This document shows, one piece after another, positions 1-12,412 of a stretch of DNA of 64,000 nt. The translations under genes were made by a program, and so were the position numbers. The DNA is taken from assembly GCA_013180625.2 (NCBI GenBank), contig SNVD02009060.1, positions 1 to 64,000 on the forward strand, in the 5' to 3' direction. The DNA is from Boswellia sacra. Lineage: Eukaryota > Streptophyta > Magnoliopsida > Sapindales > Burseraceae. Position 1 is the stretch's first letter, and every line of letters starts with the position of its first letter. Under the pieces are notes generated by a model, which searched no databases, was not told the DNA's origin, and saw nothing but the letters and a program-made list of their open reading frames with translations.

Positions 1-14
1 TAATTCGAGCAATT

Positions 15-263
15 AAGCCCGAGGGGTGCCTTAACACCTAATACCCTAAGACCAACTGGTTGGGGAGCTATTGGCCCAAAGCTCGCTACATGGATTAAGG
101 AGAAAGCTTAATGGGATCGAACATTGCACTATCCACAAGTTCTAAGTAAAAATAAAGCATCCGCAACCTGAGTCGTTAAGCTCGTAGGGGTGTCTTAACA
201 CCTAGTGCCCTAAGGCCAACTGGTCTGGGAGTCATTAGCCTAAGGCTCGCTACATGGGTTAAA
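15..263 (+). repeat. Two diverged direct repeats in the 3' untranslated part of family A
   Basis: Blocks at about 15-101 and 178-263 (period about 163 bp) share the order: aagcycg, ggtgycttaacacc, a ccctaag run, an aactggt run, then ctcgctacatgg. The core ggtgtcttaacacc can fold into a small hairpin. The same pair is found inverted at about 25709-25965, so it is a fixed feature of this retrotransposon family and not a local accident. Confidence 0.8.
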
Positions 264-572
264 GATGCATTCTTTCAAAAAAAAAAAAAAAAAGAAAAAA
301 ATGTATAAAATGAATGAATATCCCTTACCTTAAGGTTGTTAGCCTTAACAAACACTAGAACCGATATGGCTTATTTCTAATAAGCCCCATAGTCATGTGT
401 CAACTGAGCACAAAAGAAGGTTTGTGGATATCTTGACTGAAGGGTACATGAGTCATATAAAAAAAAAAACTCAGTTGAGAGTTTGTTTATTTGGATAAAA
501 TCAAGGAGAGTGCAATAATGACCACCTTGGATGTAAAATTCTATAAATCACTTCTAAATAATAACGCTTTAA

Positions 573-607
573 TTGCTAGGGACTAGCAATAAGCTAGTTG
601 GGGGGTG
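573..607 (+). promoter_or_regulatory. Palindrome and polypurine tract before the 3' LTR
   Basis: A palindrome (ttgctag, three-base loop, ctagcaa) is followed by a G run (gttggggggtg) that ends directly at the TG of the LTR. A purine-rich stretch at this place is the expected primer for plus-strand DNA synthesis. The inverted copy sits at 25357-25391. Confidence 0.7.
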
Positions 608-2098
608 TGATGAACACTTAAATATGCATGTTTAATAAGAGTTTAGTTCATCATATTGCATTAATAGTGTCATTAAATTCCTCAACTTAAGTATATTTGT
701 AGCATTTGCATCTTTGGAATTAATTCCTCTTAATTTTGGTTTTGTTACAGGTTCGGTAAAATGGGCATAACTCTCTATTTATAGATCAGAATGGTGCAAT
801 TATTAATGTTTTGGAAAGCTGATTCAATTGTCTACAAGATTGCATTTCACAAGCATCATCAAATTCGGGCTCTTAGTGGACCAAAATTGGGCTTGAAATG
901 AACCCATCTACAGTCTCGGCCCAGTCTGACCAGGCCTCAGTATTTGGACCGTATCTCTCAAAATACGTATCCAAATTGTGCAAATCAATATGTTCTAGAA
1001 AGCTGAGAGAAATATCTACAACTTTCATGAAGACATGTGATTAAAATTCACAACGTTTTGATGTCAAAATTGATGGTCAAAGTCGGTGCCTAATGATCCC
1101 AATTGTCAAAGATATTTACAACTAATATTTGACAATTATGCCCTTGTAATTTGACAAGTTTGCCCCTGGATGTATCTATAAATAGAGGTGCCTTGTGACC
1201 CATTAGGGCATCTTGGCCTTGGCTGGAACATTTTGGCTTTGGCTAGGATCTTGTATTGTGTTTTGTGTGTTTATGTTATTAATGAATTTCCTTTTTCTTG
1301 CATTTTATTTTCTTTCTATTATAATGTTCTTCTAATTTCTCTTTTGCTAAGGTGAAAGGGTGAAACCCTTGATATGAGAATAAGGATTCTCTAACCCTTA
1401 ATATGTGCTTAATAATCTTAATCTTATAATGTTTATTCAATATGATTTATATTTAATTTTTTAATCAATCTTGACACCACTCGTAAAGTGGAGGTCTTGA
1501 TCCATTGTCGACAATCCTTGGCACATCAAATGCTTGGATCCTTTCTAGTTAGGAGCCTTGATTTGTTGTAGACATATGATGATTGGCACATTGGATGCTT
1601 GAACCCATTTACAAGAAGTGGTATAAATATTGGTAATGAAACAAATATAATTCATATAACTAAAATGGGTTAATTATCCTTATTTGAAATATCAAGGGCG
1701 GATCCTCTAACCTTAGCCTTCATTGTTATTGTGTTAATTCTTCTTGTATTTTAATTATTCTATTGTTTATGAACTTTTTTTTATTTACTATGGTAGGTTC
1801 TACCACCTTATGAAATTGTTCTTTAATTTACTATGGTTGGTTATACCACCTATTTCCATGGATGGTTTTACCTCCTCTTGCTTTTTGTTTTATATTTGAA
1901 TGGTCGGTAATACCACCTACCATCTTACATACTTGTTGATATTATCATGTCACCTCTTTGAATCATCCATATCACATTTGTTTAGCTTATAATTTGTAAC
2001 GCTTAAATTCCCTTCCTCGTGGATCGACCCCGGTCTCACCGGGTTTTATTACTTCGACACTCCTATACTTGGGAGACAATCCTTTTTCGGATGTGTCA
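608..2098 (+). repeat. 3' LTR of family A (copy 1)
   Basis: Starts tgatgaacactt and ends tcggatgtgtca, with TG...CA ends and 1491 bp. It aligns along its length with 10902-12412 and, inverted, with 23959-25356 and 30437-31859. A TATA-like box (tctataaata, about 1175-1185) followed by gaggtgccttgtgaccc is shared by all copies and probably marks the LTR promoter. Relative to the other copies it lacks a block of about 30 bp near 1545. Confidence 0.9.
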
Positions 2099-2103
2099 GT
2101 GGT

Positions 2104-4328
2104 CTAATGACCCTCTAGCAATTCTTTTTCAATTTTTTAATTTCATAAATAAATTTAATTATTTAAAATTAAATATATAACATAAATTATAAATAAATTA
2201 AATAAATCCAATAAACATCAATAATTAACAAAAATATAAAATCATATTTATTTAATATGTATCTACTTATGAATTTTATAAATCTTAAATTATGTTATAA
2301 ATAACTCTGTGTATTTTTTTGTGTTAAATGCTAATTTTTAAATTAATTTGATTGTTATATAATTAGAAATTAAATTTAAATTTTGATATAAGTTATACAG
2401 TCCCATACATAAATTTAAAACTTATTTATACATTTAAAATATTATAAAATATTTATATTTATTATAAATCTTATTTGATGTTAGAAAAATTGATAATAAA
2501 TTTAATAGTTAAATATTACAAAAGAATAATATACATATCTATTTTGGTCATTTGTATATAATAAAAGATACAACAACAGTAATTTCAAACACTTTTATCT
2601 TGTTTTTAAAAATAAAACAGTTTTTAAAAGCTGATTTACAAAATTTTTTTCGTCCTGTTTGCTAAATTTTTTTTAACCTGATTTTTTTTTGTAGCAAAGT
2701 GAAAGCTGTTATATTCATACTAATAATAACCTCAAATTGGTCCTAACTCCACAAAAGAGTGTTATATTCATTTTTAAGGATTTTTTTAAATAAGCAAATT
2801 TTCTTTTCATATTATTGCATAAATAATAAAAACTATTTATTAAACAAGGTTACGTTGGAAAAAATCCATTATATGAAAAATTGCTTCTTGCCAAATAATT
2901 TAATTTTTTGTGAGAAAACATATATTCTTTTTAATTTATTACACATAAATGGTTTTTTACTTTTAACCATTAATGCATTATGTCTTTATGTATTTTGGTA
3001 ATTTATTCTTATTCAATAAATTAATTTCTATTTTATAATTTTTTTCCATATATGAAATATCAATTTATGTATAAGGCGTAATTTTATAAAATTAAATTAT
3101 TTCTACCTAATTATATATAGAGTAAAAATAATTTTGCAGGAGCCAAGCCCTTTGCTACATGGTGGTGCGAGTTATCTAGCATAAGAGAATGCGTCTTGCT
3201 TGAATATTTAATTGCTACGTTGTGGTGCCTGTTATCTAGCATAAGAGAATGTGTCTTGCATGAATATTTAATAACGATACTACACAAATAGAAAACGGAG
3301 ACACGTTATATTAACCATTCTTAATAACTTTTTTTTAGATGAAGTTAAGAAAATATCTTATTTCTTATTATTAAAAAGAAAAACTCTTTCTACCCTGTGT
3401 CCTTATAATATAGCATCAAGACAAATTTTACTTAATATTTTTAGTATTAAGCATTTGAATAAAAATATAATTTGAAGTTAATAACGTTTTAAATAATAAA
3501 GATTTGAAGACACTTCAATAAAAATATGTAATTATAACAATTTTTTTTCATATATTCCCTCATTTATTTAATGGAATGTCAATCTGTATCCAAATCCTAT
3601 AAGTCTCTGTTATTATTCTAAAATAAGTTTAAGGCCTATTGTTTTATTTTATTTTTGTATTTTTCAATTAAACACTTAAATGAGTGATTAATATCTTGAG
3701 TTAAAGACTAAAATTTTTTGACTTAAATTTGAATGGGAATATCTTCACAGATGTTTAAAATGTTAATTTATTCTAGAAGCACCATCGTTTTATAATTATA
3801 ATTACCATTGATATTATTAATGACTTTAAATATATTAATTTTATTTGAATACTAATTATTTTATTTATTTTAAATAATATTTACTATAAACTAAATTGAA
3901 TAAAATGTAAACTTTTTCTCGTAAGGAAAGAACAAAACAAATTTTCAAATATTAAAACACATATATATTAATTTTTTTTTTATTTTGAGTTTATATTTGG
4001 AATCAGTGGCGACATTATACAGGATGATTGGTAGCAAAAAATGTAATTACTGAGGGGGACATGAATATGAAAAACTTTTTTCAGGGACCTTTTAGGAGGC
4101 AGCAAAGTATAAAATGTGCTTAAATGATGTTTCGGTACACTTTCAAGGTCAAGACTCGCCAACAAAAGCTTTAAATCTCTAGACCATGACTATTTGACTA
4201 CCAACATTCTGTACTCGCAATGAAAAGAAGCCCTAAGTCTTTCACCTTTTCTCACCTTTGAAATTTTTGGCCCGTGCCTATAAATCAATCTCTTGATTTG
4301 TTTCGTTATTATTATTATGTGTTATTAA
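2104..4328. other. AT-rich intergenic stretch, no gene seen
   Basis: No open frame here looks like a protein: the longest run of codons (2759-3001) is low-complexity Asn/Leu/Phe. Apart from a short tandem duplication at 3153-3272 I see only A/T-rich spacer sequence. Confidence 0.6.
3153..3272. repeat. Tandem duplication, 61-bp period, two copies
   Basis: Copies at 3153-3213 and 3214-3272 both read gctac(a/g)t..tggtgc, then gttatctagcataagagaat, then tgaatatttaat. They differ at a handful of positions, so the duplication is not very recent. No protein is involved. Confidence 0.85.
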
Positions 4329-4338
4329 GTCAGATGTT

Positions 4339-5341
4339 GAGTAATTAACACTGACCTCCTTATGGTTTGGCCAAAGTAACACTGACCTCCCAACTTTTGA
4401 TAAAGTCACATTAAAATCCTTGTTATTCAACTTCCGTTACGTCCTCTGTTATCGGAATCTAAATGTTAGGGGTCAATTGGTCATTTAAAATATTAGGGGT
4501 CAATTGGTCATTTAAAATATTAGGGGTCAATTGGTCATTTAAAGTCTTAGTTGTTGTCTTGGATTTTGAAGTCTGTAAACCACCGTCCACCAACCCTTAT
4601 ACCATTTCTCTCGTCTTCTTCTCTCCCCATCCATCTCTCTCCATCTCTTCTTCAATTCTCCTTTCTTCTCCTTCAGTCACTTCATTGTAGATACAGATCA
4701 TGATAAAATCCTCTAATCATATTCTCAGTTCTAGCCAGCAAGCAAAAGAGAAATTTGATTTCATTTCTAACTTCCAGCCAAGGCAGCATCATTGTAGTTC
4801 TTCCACGGCATGCTCAAAGAAAGACATCCTCCATGGCATAGCTTGAGACTCCAACTAAAATCCAATTCCATTTCGATTGAAACAAATCAAACATCACTGC
4901 TAGTAGAAACCCATGGAAATCACCTAGCAAAAAACCCAAACCCAGCAAACACCGATGGTGATAAATGTCAGAGAGCACTTTGATTAATGGCTCTGATTCT
5001 TTTTTTCTTTTTTGTTTTTTGATCTGGAAATCAAACAAAGAGAGTGTTGTTTGGTGTTAGCTGAGCATTTTTTCGTTACATCGATGGCAAGTTCAAGAAA
5101 CCAATGGTTTGAAAAGCCAGACAAAGAACGGTAAGTTTTTGTGAAAAACTAAATCTTTTAATGTTTAGCCTATTGAAAAAGGTATAAGACTTTAAATGAC
5201 CAATTGACCCCTAACATTTAGATACGGATAACAGAGGACGTAACGGAAGTTGAATAACAAGGATTTTAATGTGACTTTGTCAAAAGTTGGGAGGTCAGTG
5301 TTACTTTGGCCAAACCATAAGGAGGTCAGTGTTAATTACTC
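4339..5341. mobile_element. Long-TIR, MULE-like non-autonomous transposon with 10-bp target duplication
   Basis: The two ends are inverted repeats: gagtaattaacactgacc at the left, and its complement ending ggtcagtgttaattactc at the right. The match runs inward about 165-210 bp. The element is flanked by a perfect 10-bp direct repeat, gtcagatgtt (4329-4338 and 5342-5351). Long TIRs with a 9-11 bp duplication are typical of Mutator-like elements. The left TIR holds three tandem copies of an approximately 30-bp unit (ggggtcaattggtcatttaaa-type, 4465-4545) where the right has one. The interior (4560-5180) begins with a CT-rich, 5'-UTR-like stretch and could be captured host sequence, but I recognise no protein in it. 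Confidence 0.85.
4465..4545. repeat. Three tandem 30-bp units inside the left TIR
   Basis: The unit ttaggggtcaattggtcatt plus ten bases occurs three times in a row here and once, inverted, in the right TIR (about 5188-5220). The left end therefore expanded after the TIR formed. Confidence 0.85.
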
Positions 5342-5771
5342 GTCAGATGTTGCATTAAAGGACGATAAAGAAATTATTTTATTTCCGATGACGAATTAAT
5401 AAATTTTTAAAAATATATAAGCAAGCATAAAACCTGGGTCGCATACGTTTTAACTATCAGTTAACAATGTTGATGTCACTACCAACTCTTCAATAATCTC
5501 CACTAGCTTCCAATGGAAACGCAAGGTAAAAGTCCTCTCCTGGACCCACAAAAGGCAAAGAAAAAGACTGCTCTCCATACGCCCAATTATAGTAACAATG
5601 AATCCTATTGCTCCAAAATCTGTTGTCTGCCTTACTTATGTTTCCTTTTACGATCCTTTCTTCCCAAATTACATCTTCCTAAGAGTATAGAGAGACGTAT
5701 TAGATAATAGAACCCGATTAGCAATATTATCCCAGCTTTCCTGAACACTGCAATGCATAATTATTGCAATA

Positions 5772-6500
5772 GGGCATGTTTGGTATGCGACATTGTATAG
5801 TATAGTATAATATAGTATTGTATTATATAGTATTGCATTGTATTGTATTAAAAATAATGTTATATCAAAATTACATAGTGTTTGATATACTCATGCATTG
5901 TATTAATTTGTACAAAAAAGTAAGCATTTTTTTTCAAAAAAGATAAACAAAGTATAAATATATATTTAGTTTATTTATAAAATTAGTTATTTAGTAATTT
6001 ATCGAATAGTTGCTAATTGTTGAAATAATTACTTAGGGTCTAATGCCCCCACTGGACCTGTTAGACAATTTGAGTTTATGATGGCATGCTAGGGGCCAAT
6101 TGGTCCAACGGAGGTAGCGGACCTCTGGTGTCATCCAGTGGGGGCGGTGACTCCCTTCATCCCTTCTTTACTTTTAGAAAATAAATTTGAAAATAAATTT
6201 GATTTTATAATTTATCTATTAAATATATCTTTATTTATTTTAAAAATTTTAAGAATTAAAGGGTATTATTAGATGTATAAAATTTTATAAAGCTAATTTG
6301 GACATTTTTTATTAGTGCTATACAATATAATGCTAATGTCATGGATTAACTCTATATAATTTAATATAATGTTGATGCACCTAAGAGTTGTACTTTGCAT
6401 TAATTAATACTATGTTAAATTAGCACCAAACATATGTATTACACATTTTAATACAATATCGTAAAATATTACCATACAGTATCGCGCACCAAACATGTTC
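5772..6500. mobile_element. MITE-like element with imperfect terminal inverted repeats
   Basis: The left end gggcatgtttggtatgcga is mirrored at the right end, whose complement reads gaacatgtttggtgcgcga, followed on both sides by variants of a tat/agt repeat. The interior is AT-rich and non-coding, and includes a GC-richer insert (about 6010-6170) that may be a second small element. I did not find a convincing target duplication, so the superfamily is unassigned. Confidence 0.6.
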
Positions 6501-6898
6501 ACATCATCATAATGAATAATAATAATAAATGATGATACTCATCTCAAATATTGTATACCAAATAGCTATATTCAATTAATAATTATCCAATAGATATGTT
6601 GATATAACGACTTACCACATCATCATAATCTCTACTGATACTCTACAAAAGATATAGATACTATAAGAATTAAAAATGTGGCAATTAACATCATTAGACA
6701 AGCCCACAACCAAAAAGTAAAATCAAAATTCGGGTCATGAATCACATGTCATTATCGTATATCAACCATCACATTCCCACAACTAAAATAGATTAATGGA
6801 TAAATGCAAAAGCATGTTTCTGATATAACATCAGAGAGGGGATGTAGTACTCGTTAAATTGTTTGGTAAACATAACCACTTGACCAGCTACTCTTCTT

Positions 6899-7945
6899 TC
6901 AAATGATGCTGCTGTCTGCCAAGAATGAGTACATAACCAAAGATGCTACCAGGCAACCAGATAGCTGCCATGGCTTCATAACTCCCACAAATTGGCCATT
7001 CCTGTGAATTGTAAAGCTAGTCAGAATAATAACAAGATTGACATTATGATTCAACCCTAGAGTTGGTAAAAACATATAAAAGCTAGTCAACTCAATGTCA
7101 CATATGCTAAAACTATATATAGTAATTATTATGTAACTATAAATCTTTCACACACACACACACACAGAGACAGACGCACAGACGCACAAATGCATGGACG
7201 GACGCAGGGACGCACGCATGCACACAAAAACATTGCATAATTAAAAGTTTAGATACTGAATTTCAATTTTCCACTCAAAATTGAGAGACAAAGCAAAAGA
7301 GAAAGAAATGAATTATTAGGTCATTTCATTATTGGCTAATTTGCTAGCTAACTGTAATTTGCCAATTTGGAAAAAGTAATGATTTTAAGATGGTCAGACT
7401 GGAAGCTTTAGCAGGCCTTCTTCCCCTTGCAGTTGGTATTACATGACCAGTAAATATAGTGTTAAAAGTTCTTGCTTGTTGCAACTCTATCCTTTGACCC
7501 ATTGCTTTTGAAAAGTGAAAATTTGAAGAAATTAAGAGTGATGTTGGAGCCAAATATTAATTACCAGAGGTACAAACAAGTGAATGAAGGCCACAATGAG
7601 GCATAATAGCTCCACCAATTTGAGTTTCACCAATACTACCTGCAAGCATTTAGAGCAATTAGTAGAAATACTCTAGATATTCTTGGCTTAATACGAAAGA
7701 TATAAATACACATTGCTATAACAAAAAATGGAAATTAAATCATTTAATTAATTACAAAATACAAACAGAAGCACCATCTTCAAAGTGATCTGAGGATGAG
7801 GAGCACTTATAGATGAGGAACCCTCATTTTTATCTGCAGTTTCATTAACTCCGTTTATCCCAATCTGTTGTGAAATTTTAACCATCCTTTTCTTGCTCGG
7901 TAAGATGTGCAGAGAAGAGTGGTAAAAGGATTTCTTACATTTCCT
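6899..7945 (-). pseudogene. Unrecognised spliced-gene-like remnant with membrane segments
   Basis: Several stretches on the minus strand look like exons with splice sites. About 7945-7765 follows a ttttgcag acceptor, with a K/C-rich start and a Ser-rich end. About 7638-7574 follows ttgcag and encodes a strongly hydrophobic segment (VVLVKLKLVELLCLIVAFIH plus a few residues), followed by gtaatt. About 7000-6885 follows cacag and encodes EWPICGSYEAMAAIWLPGSI and a short polar tail before a stop. The middle part (7553-7344) does not give one clean frame. It may be the broken 3' end of a small membrane protein gene, or chance. I do not recognise the family. Confidence 0.25.
7149..7225. repeat. CA microsatellite grading into a degenerate gacgca repeat
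   Basis: A short (ca)n run is followed by imperfect units of (c/g)agacgca, ggacgca and gcacgca. Simple-sequence repeat, no further structure. Confidence 0.8.
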
Positions 7946-9375
7946 GCAAAACAGCAAAAACAAAACCTTTAGTATATCAAACCTCTCTCAAACACAGGAC
8001 AACTCCTAACAAAGTTTCCTACTTTTGAATCAGTACTTAAAGTAGGAGGCCCAGAATATATAATTTGAAACATTACTGTAAAAGGATTTAGTTAGTTAAG
8101 TTATTAACATTGAATTCACTTGAGCATTATGAGCCAGAATTTCTATCTTTCCTGCAGATCTTATCTATACTATGCGCTTCAAACTAGTGTCATTTCTAAA
8201 GAGACATTTCTTTGGGGATTTACTGCTTTAGCACCAACAATCTTGAGCGAAAATCTTTGCATTTCACATTTATATAACATTGTTCAGTTGATCAGGTCAA
8301 AGGACCGCACAAAATATGAAGTTATCCAAGGATAAACATAAAACCACATCATAAATTATGATTTATAGCAGGAAAATTTACTAATAACCCTAAAGTTCAG
8401 CCTATTGTTACAAATGACTTCACCTTTTTTGAAATATGCACAGATGACACTGTAGTTAGTCTCCTTCTGTTACCTTTACACACTTGAGCTGTAATGACTT
8501 ATTTATCCTTTTGACATACACTCTGCAACGACTTACAAATGCAGAATATATTTGTAATATTGGTAGTTGGAGGAAATACTATTGAGATATTGGTAGTGTT
8601 GATTGTTGTTTCAGTTATTTTGCTTAGTAATGTCGCATCACCATTTTTTTATTTCTTTTATATTCCATGTATGTTCTATAACTTGAAGTATCTGAGTGGC
8701 TGTTTGACAGTTTTTTTTGTGTGCAAGTTGTAACAATGAGTGGTGGAAAATAGTCTAGTAATGAACAAACTGAGGGCTATTCAACAACTTCTTGTAGAAA
8801 AAGAGGAATTTGCAAGAATATTAGGAGAAATAAAGGTCCTAACAAAGAAAGAATTAGAATTGAATTTAATGAGTATAATCAGCCAGAAGAAGGACCTATT
8901 TTAGACAACTTTATTTCAACTATCGGTCTTGAAGCACACAATGCAACCTCAATACTAATAAATGATTGGAGACTTGTGGATCAACAGACAAAAGATAGAA
9001 TATGGGAATCGGTTGTGGTACGAAGATTATGTTTATTTTTGGTTATATAAGTGTTGTTTTTTTATATAATAGTTCTTCTTGAATCCATTTTTCTTTTTTT
9101 TTTCCTTTTAAAATACCAGAACTGCTACGATGTTAATCCAATCCATAAAAAAATGTCATGAAACAAGCTTCAAGGGCATGGCGGCAGTTTAAGACTGTTT
9201 TAACTTCAGATAAGGTGTTGAAATGTGGGACTATTAAAGATGCCCTAGCAAATAAGCCAGATGAATACAATTTCATTAGTGATGAAGTTTGGGACAAATT
9301 CGTTCGAAGCTAGTTCGCAAATGAATGGAAGATACTAACTATATAAGTCTTGTTAGGTTATTTCCATTTACAGTG

Positions 9376-10205
9376 GCTACAATTATGACTTGATAGATTC
9401 ATACATTTTACCCAAATCCAGAACTTTGAGTTCAAGTGCAAACTCTCTCCTGAGACCATCCAAATTGAAGTTGAATATGAGTGGATTTCAAAACGTTGCT
9501 CCAAATGTCGCAGGTTTGGTCACCATTGTCTGGAACCAGCAAAGACTTCAGTTCAGGATAAGAATGAGGCTAGCACCTCCGATAGCACCCCTTCTGATGG
9601 TGCCCCCTGGAATTCGGGTAAGGTTGCGACTGATGTCGTTGAGAGTTCGAAAGCTGTTGCTATTCCAGCAGATTCTTCAGTGCAAGTTGTGCCTCCTAAG
9701 GCTGCTACAGTTTTGAGCACAGAGTCAGTCTCAGATTCTGACTCTTTATCTCCTTTTGCGACCGACCAAGGTAAGCTTTTGGGTACTATCCATTGTTCAA
9801 CCAGTCGCGAGACATCTGTTTCGTCAGGGCAGATAAACACAGGATAACCTCTTGAGACTTTGCCCTCCCGTTTTGAGCATTTGAATAGGCTGAGTAATGA
9901 GGATCAACAGACACCCCAGCTACCCCGGTAAAGAAGGGTAAAAAGAAGAAAAACAAGAACGGCTGAAGCTCTTGTATTTTTTTGATTTAGACCGTTCGTG
10001 GTCATTTATCATTTATGTTGTTAAGGCCGTTTGTGACCTTTTTACTTTGTTTTAGGTCGCTTGTGACCTTTATTTTTGATCTTTTATTGGATTGTATGTT
10101 TGGACTTTACGTCCTTCTCGTAATTCTTGAGGTATGCCCCTCGGATTTTTGTATATTATAATTTTTTCTTGGATTTATATTACTAAGTAACTTTTCCAAA
10201 AAAAA
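9376..10205 (+). mobile_element. Internally deleted LINE (L1-like) fragment
   Basis: The segment encodes the end of a LINE ORF1: the block EVEYEWISKRCSKCRRFGHHC at about 9460-9535 is the DUF4283/zinc-knuckle region of plant L1 ORF1 proteins. A Ser/Thr-rich tail and a basic KKGKKKKNKNG-type end follow at about 9960. The endonuclease and reverse transcriptase ORF2 is missing. A 3' UTR with repeated ggtc(a/g)tttgtgacc text runs to a short poly(A) at 10198-10205. It interrupts the transposase pseudogene. I did not find a clear target duplication. Confidence 0.75.
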
Positions 10206-10901
10206 GGTATAGAAGAGATTTGGGATAATAAGTTAATTTATTGATTATATTAGTAAGATTTAATGTTTTGTTTGTGATGGGGCATAATCACTAATGAAAT
10301 AGTCTGGCTATTTAAGTAGATTCTGCACTAAAAATGATCACAATATATTAAGTAATTTTTGTGTAAGAAGTGTTACAATTAAGGTAGCCACTGTAATTAA
10401 TCACTTTTGTTTTTAGTTATGTATAGGCGCTAACATTAGCAATGTTACTTTAGCGATACCTGCTGAAAGGAATAATCTAGCTTTAATAAAATCTAATGTG
10501 AAGTTATACTTTCGCTTGAAAAAAGTAACAACAATGATGTAGATTGAAACCTGATGGAAGATTGATTAGCTTTAGGAATAAAATTTGTAGTTATATTTGT
10601 GAACATAGCTGTGTAATGATGGAGTATACCAGCCTTGGATTGAGTTTACTGGTTTTTATCTAATTGATTTAGACTTCAACAACTTTCGTAGTGGAAAAAA
10701 ATTATACATTTATAGATTATTGCACCAAAAGGGTGTGAAAGATATTAGTGCCTTACTAACTTTCTTGGTTTCTTTTTTTACATTTAAACATTGGAAAATT
10801 TTGTCAATTAGACAATGGTTGATTTATTTAATAGAAATTTTGTTGTTATTTAATACAAATAGTTGTTTATGCTTGAAGGAATTGAGAGGCAAACAACATA
10901 T
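10206..10901 (+). other. Intron-like remnant of the transposase pseudogene
   Basis: The sequence between the LINE and the family-A LTR shows no recognisable protein. It probably belongs to an intron of the interrupted transposon gene. Confidence 0.4.
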
Positions 10902-12412
10902 TGCATGTGTAATAAGAGCTTAGTTCATCATATTGCATTAATGGTGTCATTAAATTCCTCAACTTAAGCATATTTGTAGTTTGTGCATCTCTGGAATTAA
11001 CTTCCTCTTAATTTTGGTTTTGTTACAGGTTCGGTAAAATGGACATAACTCTCTATTTATAAATCAGAATGGTGCAATTCTTAATGTTTTGGAAAGATGA
11101 TTCAATTGTTTACAAGCTTGGATTTCACAAGTATCATCAAATTCGGACTCTTAATGGACCAAAATTGGGCTTGAAGTGAACCCATCTACAGTCTCGGTCC
11201 AGTCTGACCAGGCCTCAGTATTTAGACTGTATCTCTCAAAATACGTATCCAAATTGTGCAAATAAATATGCTCTAGAAAGCGGAGAGAAATATCTACAAA
11301 TTTTATGAAGACATGTGATAAATTCTCAATATTTCAATGTCAAAATTGATGGTCAAAATCGGTGCCTAATGATCCCAATTGTCAAAGATATTTACGACTA
11401 ATATTTTATAATTATGCCCTTATAATTTGACAAGTTTACCCCTGGATGTATATATAAATAGAGGTGCCTTGTGACCCATTAGGGCATCTTGGCCTTGGCT
11501 GGAACATTTTGGCTTTGGCTAGGATCTTTATTGTGTTTTGTGTGTTTATGTTATTAATGAATTTCCTTTTTCTTGCATTTTATTTTCTTTCTATTATAAT
11601 GTTCTTCTAATTTCTCTTTTGCTAAGGTGAAAGGGTGAAACCCTTGATATGAGAATAAGGATTCTCTAACCCTTAATATGTGCTTAATAATCTTAATCTT
11701 ATAATGTTTATTCAATATGATTTATATTTAATTTCTTAATCAATCTTGACACCACTCGTAAAGTGGAGGTCTTGATCCATTGTCGACAATCCTTGGCACA
11801 TCAAATGCTTGGATCCTTTCTAGATGATGTATGGTTCTTCCTTACCGACACGAATCTAGTTAGGAACCTTGATTTGTTGTAGACATATGGTGATTGGCAC
11901 ATTGGATGCTTGAACCCATTTACAAGAAGTGGTATAAATATTGGTAATGAAACAAATATAATTCATATAACTAAAATGGGTTAATTATCCTTATTTGAAA
12001 TATCAAGGGCGGATCCCCTAACCTTAGCATTCATTGTTATTGTGTTAATTCCTCTTGTATTTTAATTATTCTATTGTTAATAAACTTTATATTTTATTTA
12101 CTATGGTAGTTTCTACCACCTTATGAAATTGTTCTTTAATTTACTATGGTTGGTTATACCACCTATTTCCATGGATAGTTTTACCTCCTCTTGCTTTTTA
12201 TTTTATATTTGAATGGTCGGTAATACCGCCTACCATCTTACATATTTATTGATATTATCTTGTCATTTCTTTGAATTATTCATATCATATTTGCTTAGCT
12301 TATAGTTTGTAACGACTAAAATTCCCTTCCTCGTGGATCAACCTCGGTCTCACCGAGTTTATTACTTCGACACTCCTATACTTGGGAGGCAATCCCTTTT
12401 TCGGATGTGTCA
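10902..12412 (+). mobile_element. Nearly solo LTR of family A (copy 2)
   Basis: It aligns with 625-2098 and ends in the same tcggatgtgtca, but about 17 bp of the expected TGATGAACAC start is missing. There is no internal region on either side: transposon exons flank it. A TATA-like box (tatataaata, 11451-11460) is kept. It contains the atggttcttccttaccgaca block that is absent from copy 1. The flanks (before: caacata; after: ataag) show no clear target duplication, in line with loss of the left end. Confidence 0.88.

Larger units (their letters stand above)
1..2098 (+). mobile_element. 3' end of a family-A Ty3/gypsy LTR retrotransposon, cut by the window edge
   Basis: The non-coding tail of an LTR element (1-607) is followed by its 3' LTR (608-2098). 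The same arrangement occurs inverted at 23959-25970 in element A, so both are the same family. The tail carries two diverged copies of an approximately 85-bp block (15-101 and 178-263), a 17-bp palindrome and a G-rich polypurine tract. No coding sequence of the element lies inside the window. The flank after the LTR begins gtggt. The other end is outside the window, so a target duplication cannot be tested. Confidence 0.88.

Noticed and set aside
5513..5707. 64-codon plus-strand frame beginning METQGKSPLLDPQKAKKK
   Set aside because: It has an ATG and mixed composition but no homologue I recognise, no splice context and no conserved motif. It lies between two non-autonomous transposons.
8340..8560. 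Text resembling a MULE end (ataaccctaaagtt...) before the transposase pseudogene
   Set aside because: No inverted partner or target duplication was found, and the protein fits CACTA better.
9553..9840. 95-codon minus-strand frame, Ser/Glu-rich
   Set aside because: It is the antisense shadow of the LINE ORF1 tail.
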